A DNA stretch of 64,000 nt from Begonia masoniana (taxonomy: Eukaryota > Streptophyta > Magnoliopsida > Cucurbitales > Begoniaceae), in assembly GCA_022432975.1 (NCBI GenBank), contig CM039503.1, positions 49,207,259 through 49,271,258 of the forward strand. Direction: 5' to 3'. Shown piece by piece: positions 59,036 through 64,000 of the stretch. The notes under the pieces were generated by a model that saw only the letters and a program-made list of their open reading frames with translations, was not told where the DNA came from and did not search any database. The stretch's first letter is position 1. Each line of letters begins with the position of its first letter. The translations under genes and the position numbers were made by a program.

Positions 59036-61884
59036 TAATTAACCAATCACTTAAGCATGGTTAGTTTTAATAATTGGGCTTTAAAGTTTGACTCTTTGAC
59101 TTTCTTGCCTGCTTCGGGAAAATGAATCTAAAAAAGAGTCGAAATAAATTATTATTATTTTTTTAATTTATGAAAAAATATATTTTTAAATATTATTCAT
59201 TTACAAAACTTATTTGATAAAACAACACCCACTTTAAATAGTTATTTTTAATAGGGTAAATAACCATAAAAAAAAAACTCAAATTATAAAGTCATTAACA
59301 AAATAATTCTTTGCGTACACTGAATTCCTTAACTAAGCCGCCCGTTACGGAAACTCGCAAATATGTGCAGACTCTTATAAATGGAAGAGTCAAAAATGTT
59401 CTATGACGTGAGAGTCTGCGTCTTAAATGTGAACGTCTGCTGCAGAAGCCCGCCATGTATGCATGAGGGTCGCATGAACAAATTTTTAACGACAAACTAG
59501 ACGATGATGGTTGTTTTATAAATGGAGTATAGTTTAATGACGATTTTGTTAACAAAGATATTTTAAAGACGAGTTTGTTGATCAAACTGAGATTTTTTTT
59601 TTATTAATTACGTTTTAATATCAAATAAAATAAAACTGAATTATCTACTCTTTTGCCTGTCACTTTTCTTCTCAATCGCTTCTCTTTTCTTCTCTCTTCT
59701 TTTCAACTTTCTAGATTCACTTTTTATGCATATGCCACGGTGCATTATATCTTTTAATGTATTAAAAAACAAAATATGTATAAAAAAAATACAGACAGAG
59801 GAGGATATAACGTCGTATTAAAGACAATTACGAGAAAGAGTTTTTTGTATTAAATTGCTTTATAATAAAATTAAATCATACTTCTTTTATAATGGATTAA
59901 TAGTCGAAAAATCAATTTCATAATTTTGTTTCTAATCTTTTCCCGTCACGGTCGAGAAAAATTACACAAATCGCAATCCGTACGATCGCTTTTATTATTT
60001 GGTCGGCGAAACGAGCAGTAACTACATATTGTACAATTGAGTTTAGTCATTTAGAATTGGAATTTTTCTAGTTTTTAAATTTTGTATTTTTTTTTTTTTT
60101 GAGTTTCATGTTCAATTTTACTAATTTGGTTTTTGTTGTAGAAATGAATTAATAGAGTTGAATAAAATGGTCTACATCTGTCTCATTAAACATTCCTAAT
60201 CAATAAAATAGGAGAGGGTCCATGTATTACTATTTTATATAACTTTGGTCCACATTCCACAACTAGATTGGTCAGCAATCTAGATGCTACACTTTACTAT
60301 TTAATTTCCCCCTCTCCCCCACCCATATCTTTTACTCAAATTACTTTTATTTATGGTTAAAAAAAATCAAATAATTACATAAATTTATCTAAGATTTGCC
60401 GAGACGCTCTAAGTTACACAATTTACGTATACACGAATTTATCCGTGAATAAAATTTTGCATCATAATGTGTTTGTCGTTCACTTATTGGTAAAATAATT
60501 ACATAAGATAATAAATATTTATTTCACTAATTAATAATTGAACACGAGATAATATGAGATATTAGTCAATTTTGTTTTTATCCAGTTTTCAAATTTTCTT
60601 TCACTTAAATATAAAATATTAGTGAAATAAGTAAGTGGGTAGACAATTAATGTGACATTTATAAAAAAATAATTAAAAATTAACTTTATGATAGTTGAAA
60701 ATTCCCTTTTGAAGTAAGCACTTTGCTATCATATAATACAACTTCGCTGTACATGATTAGCCAATCCCGTACACAAATTAGTAGACCTTACCCCCACAAA
60801 TGGCAACATAAAATCAAATAAAATCTTTTGGAAAAATTCTAGAGACTTTTCACGTTCAATTAGAACCTAACTAATTACATAGCATAGTGATAAAGTTTCG
60901 GGTCTTTGACTCGATTTTGCTCATATTATATGTTGCTTTGAAAACTTTTCAAGTCATTGATTTTTAACTCGTGACTGGCTTTGCAAGAAATAGGGGCGTG
61001 CATAGTCTGATTTTGGAAAACAAGTTAAACTGAATTACACGATGAATGGTTCCTATAGTTTGGAATCAAAATCGGAACCATAAGTTATAAAAATTAATGT
61101 TATTAATGGATTATTTTATTGGATTTAGGTCGGATTTGTGCCGAACTATAGGCTATATCGAGTATGGCTTAATTTGAACCCCACTACCTACAATATGACG
61201 TGAAACATTATTTTTCAATATCTCAAATAACAACATGACCTGAGAATTCAAATGGATCAACACATTTTCTACTCCCTAAAAGCAGACCAAAACACTCATC
61301 CTAACCCTTGTACTTGATCCACCATAATTATCATCCTTTGAAAATTTTAAATCCTTTTCTTTTTGGACCTAAAAACCATATCTCCCCAGCAAGACACTAA
61401 GCTCTGCTCTGTTAGCTTCTAATCTTCCAATATATACTAAGCGCATGCCAAAAGCTGTAAATCCAATGGAAGTTTGAAAGAAATAAGTTTGATAATAAAT
61501 GAGAAACAACAAAACTCTAATACTGAATATGAGTTCAGCCTTAGTTTGAAGCACTTTTGTCAAAAGTTTGGCCCCCCCCCCCCCCCCCCCCCCCAAGTAG
61601 GAAAAAGTAACATTCTAAAATATTCAGTCAGTCTTCTCCACACGAAGAGTAGTTGGACTCGAACTACGTGTTGAAGGAGATGTATTCTAACAAGCATTTA
61701 ACTCTCATAAACAGCGTCTCTCATACTATTGTGCATTGGACTAATTCTAGTGCAAATTTAACAGAACTCATAATTCAATTCAATCAAACAATGTATCTTT
61801 AAACTGACCAGTCGTTTCACTTTTGAACCAATTAATATTAAGTGGACTTAAGCGGTCTTCAAGCCATCAAGAATACAAGAATAT
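59036..61884. other. AT-rich intergenic region
   Basis: About 2.8 kb with no recognised gene. It includes an A/T-rich stretch (59140-59290), a T run near 60088-60100, and a low-complexity segment rich in GGAACC and TCGGATTTG near 61040-61160 that resembles the repeat in invertase intron 5. A C23 run lies at 61572-61594. Confidence 0.5.
61572..61594. repeat. homopolymer of 23 C
   Basis: An uninterrupted run of 23 cytosines in otherwise AT-rich DNA, which could form G-quadruplex or i-motif structures. Run length in an assembly is often inexact. Confidence 0.85.
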
Positions 61885-62508
61885 TGTAACGCCCCGATTT
61901 AAAAATCTCAAATTTGAAATCCAAATTTTGAAAACCCTAAATTTTTTTCAAAATTGATTTAAAATTGAGCATTAAAATCTTATTTTCATAATATTAAAAA
62001 CATAATAACTGGAAACTCTTAAATGCGCAGAAATTTTATCAGACTATAATAAATTTGTCGGAAACTTGAAATAATTGCATATTTAAAACAATCTTATAAA
62101 ACCTTATTTAACAATCAAATTCAACATAATTATTCAAAATCTTAAATTGAAATAAAACATTAAATATCGTTTGAAAATTTAAAGCATACTAATGTAAATC
62201 ATTTTCCTCGAAATCAACAATATGTTCTTCATTTGTATGCTCGCTTGCCACGGGAGGGTTCTCAATCGCAGCTAGTTCTTCCTCAGATAAAATTTCACCT
62301 ACATCACAAGTTAAAAATTATGAGAAATCTCAATAAGTGGAAATACGTGCAAGTTGTAAAACTTTTACTTTTACTTTCACCAAATCCTGTTATCTGTTAC
62401 ATACTGGTTGAAAACTCAACCTTCTTTTAAGACTTAGCCATTTCATTGTCGTTCAGGCTTCGTCATCTTTTACTTTTACTTTTACTTTTAACGTTCAAGC
62501 TCACCATC
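61885..62508 (-). mobile_element. gypsy-type LTR fragment, reverse orientation
   Basis: On the minus strand the segment ends CGGGGCGTTACA (at 61885), like the 3' end of the solo LTR at 3511-6491. Upstream it carries GTGATGTAGGTGAAATTTT near 62302, matching the GGTGTAGGTGA box of the other LTRs. It is cut at 62508 by another LTR. (CTTTTA)n repeats occur near 62358-62376 and 62468-62490. Confidence 0.65.
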
Positions 62509-64000
62509 TGTAATACCCGGCTTGTATGGATTTTGGATTTAATATATTATATTCATATTTTATTATATAATGGCATTTTAGGTAAATATGTCAAATCAGG
62601 TCTGTTTTACGAAAAGAAAGCGTCATTACGATCCCAACGATTAATAGGAATTTTAAGGGATTTACGAGAATTTTCAGAGTTTAGACGCTATATTCCGAGT
62701 AATTAGGTTTCTCGTAACATGAATGATGTTTTAGTAAAAATAGTAAACGAGGTCCAAATTGCGAACGGACAGTTTTAATAAATCACAAACAATAAGTTGA
62801 ACCTATTGGTGAAATAAGGAAATTTCGAGAATCCGAATCCTTGGTCGATTAACGAAACGAAGGACGAAACATATATAAAAACTATGGAAGGGCATTTTAG
62901 TAATTTGCCAAATCAAATTATAAAAATAACCTAAATCTTCTTTCTCCTCATTTTCTTCTCTGGCCGCGAGAAACCAGAAGCTTTCTCCCTGCGACCTCCC
63001 TCTGCCGTCGACGTTTTCCTCCGTTCCGACCTCCGTTCGTTCCATTTTCTTCACGCTTTCTCCTTCAATCGACGTTCTAGGTATGAACCTATGATCTTAG
63101 AGCTTTTATTTCAATGTTTACGGAGTTTCAAATAATTAGGTTCGTTTAGGGTTTCGATTAAAAATGAGATTTAGGGTTCGAAATTTATAGGTTTGCCGTG
63201 ATTAAGTATATATTGAACGTATTGGACGTTATTGGACGAATCTAATAGATTTTGTGAAATTTTGAGATTTAGGGAAAAACTCGTAAATTGGAATTTAAGG
63301 GCTGAGCGAGTATTGTCCAATGGAATAGCTCGATGAATTGAATTAAAGTTATAGGAAATTTCTTTAGTTAATGTTTTATTTATTTGGACGTTAAGTACCT
63401 TAAATTAGTTTTAACGGCGAATATTGTGTTTTGCTTCAGACAAACAACGCTCGTGGACGGAGCTTGAGCTGCTTTGGACACGAGGTAAGTTCTCGTGATC
63501 TTCTTTGGCCGATTGGCCTACACTATACATCGAATGTCATCTCGAGGAGTTTTGGAGATGCGTTTGTTTAATTGTACTTGGTTTGGGTAGCTAGGTTTTA
63601 GGGGTTTATAGTTTACGCTTTACAGTCTTGATGGTACACGTTATTGTTTGTTTACTTTAAGATATTGAACTGTTCACGCATCACTTGTTTTAAAAAAAAG
63701 CATGAAAATGAACTTCCGCACAGAGTTTTAAAGATAACGTAAAGCATAGCATTGGCCGAAAAGCTTATTGGCCGAAAGGCGTATTGGCCGAAAGACGTAT
63801 TGGCCGAAAGGCGTATTGGCCGAAAGGCGTATTGGTCACGCGAGGTGGGGCTCAGGCACGGCTGTACGTGTTGTAAGCGCGCACCCCCCGCCTCTAGCTG
63901 GAAAGAGTAGTCCGCCCGCTGGATGAGCTCTCTCCGGTTAGAGGGATAGGATCTCGGTGAAACCTATTGAGCATTGCATAGTAAAGAAAACATACATGAT
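62509..64000 (+). mobile_element. gypsy-type LTR, same family as the solo LTR at 26968, truncated by the window edge
   Basis: Starts TGTAATACCCGGCTT and parallels 26968-28060: ATGGCATTTT, GGATTTTAAG-like and GAGAATTTTC segments, then GGTAAGTTCTCGTGATC near 63484, GGCCGATTGGCC at 63507-63518 and GGTGGGGCTCAGGCACGGCT near 63843. It differs from that copy by an extra segment of about 370 bp near 63070-63440 and by a tandem repeat at 63754-63833. Whether it is solo or part of a full element cannot be seen. Confidence 0.82.
63754..63833 (+). repeat. five exact-length 16-bp tandem repeats
   Basis: The unit GGCCGAAAGGCGTATT occurs five times head to tail; unit 1 reads GGCCGAAAAGCTTATT and unit 3 has one change. 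The matching position in the sister LTR (near 27820) has a single diverged unit, so the array expanded in this copy. Confidence 0.92.

Noticed and set aside
59295..59585. 96-codon minus-strand frame
   Set aside because: Single open frame in AT-rich intergenic DNA without introns, promoter or family match.
61630..61690. tRNA-like T-arm on the minus strand (GTAGTTCGAGTCCAACTAC)
   Set aside because: The T stem-loop resembles a tRNA, but no D arm, anticodon arm or acceptor pairing could be found upstream.

Overview
This is a eudicot plant nuclear genome segment. Its genes have plant-type GT-AG introns and plant-specific families: a class III peroxidase, an R2R3-MYB, a GH100 invertase and an F-box protein. 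The left 57% is a nest of LTR retrotransposons. The species cannot be told from the sequence alone. No bacterial genes, CRISPR array, complete tRNA or rRNA gene was seen, and I found no clear new biological system. The most unusual items are repeat architectures and splice-site details.

Layout 1-36659 (transposon nest). The oldest layer is a Ty1/copia element on the minus strand with short LTRs, seen in pieces at 20863-22346 and 34870-36659. A large Ty3/gypsy element (Tekay-like) sits in its reverse transcriptase region and runs from beyond the left edge to 20862. That gypsy element was later hit by a solo LTR (3511-6491, duplication CAAAG), a copia-type solo LTR (7196-8262, duplication GATTG) and a chromodomain gypsy element (11875-20293). 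The last of these was itself split by a reverse-oriented solo LTR (16847-19575, duplication CGAAG). On the other side a SIRE/Maximus-like copia element with an envelope-like reading frame (22347-34869, duplication AATCT) sits in the old copia element, and carries a further solo LTR (26968-29123). Every coding region in the nest is broken. Most of the nonsense codons I compared with family motifs look like C-to-T changes.

Layout 36660-59000 (host genes). In order: a class III peroxidase (+, 4 exons, damaged first splice donor), a foldback MITE, galactokinase (+, 13 exons, 496 aa), EMC6 (-, 4 exons including a 20-nt microexon), an F-box protein (-, single coding exon), an alkaline/neutral invertase (-, 6 coding exons, 629 aa) and a subgroup-20 R2R3-MYB (-, 3 exons, 317 aa). 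These genes do not form one pathway. Galactokinase (galactose salvage) and invertase (sucrose cleavage) both feed hexose metabolism, but their adjacency is probably chance.

Layout 59000-64000: AT-rich intergenic DNA, then a reverse-oriented LTR fragment (61885-62508) interrupted by another LTR (62509 to the window end). The second LTR is of the same family as the solo LTR at 26968-29123.

Several of the gypsy LTRs share a core: a splice-donor-like AGGTAAGT, a GGCC-N4-GGCC palindrome followed by CTACACC, and a GGTGTAGGTGA box. Two of them carry tandem GATCGATC arrays that could fold into hairpins.
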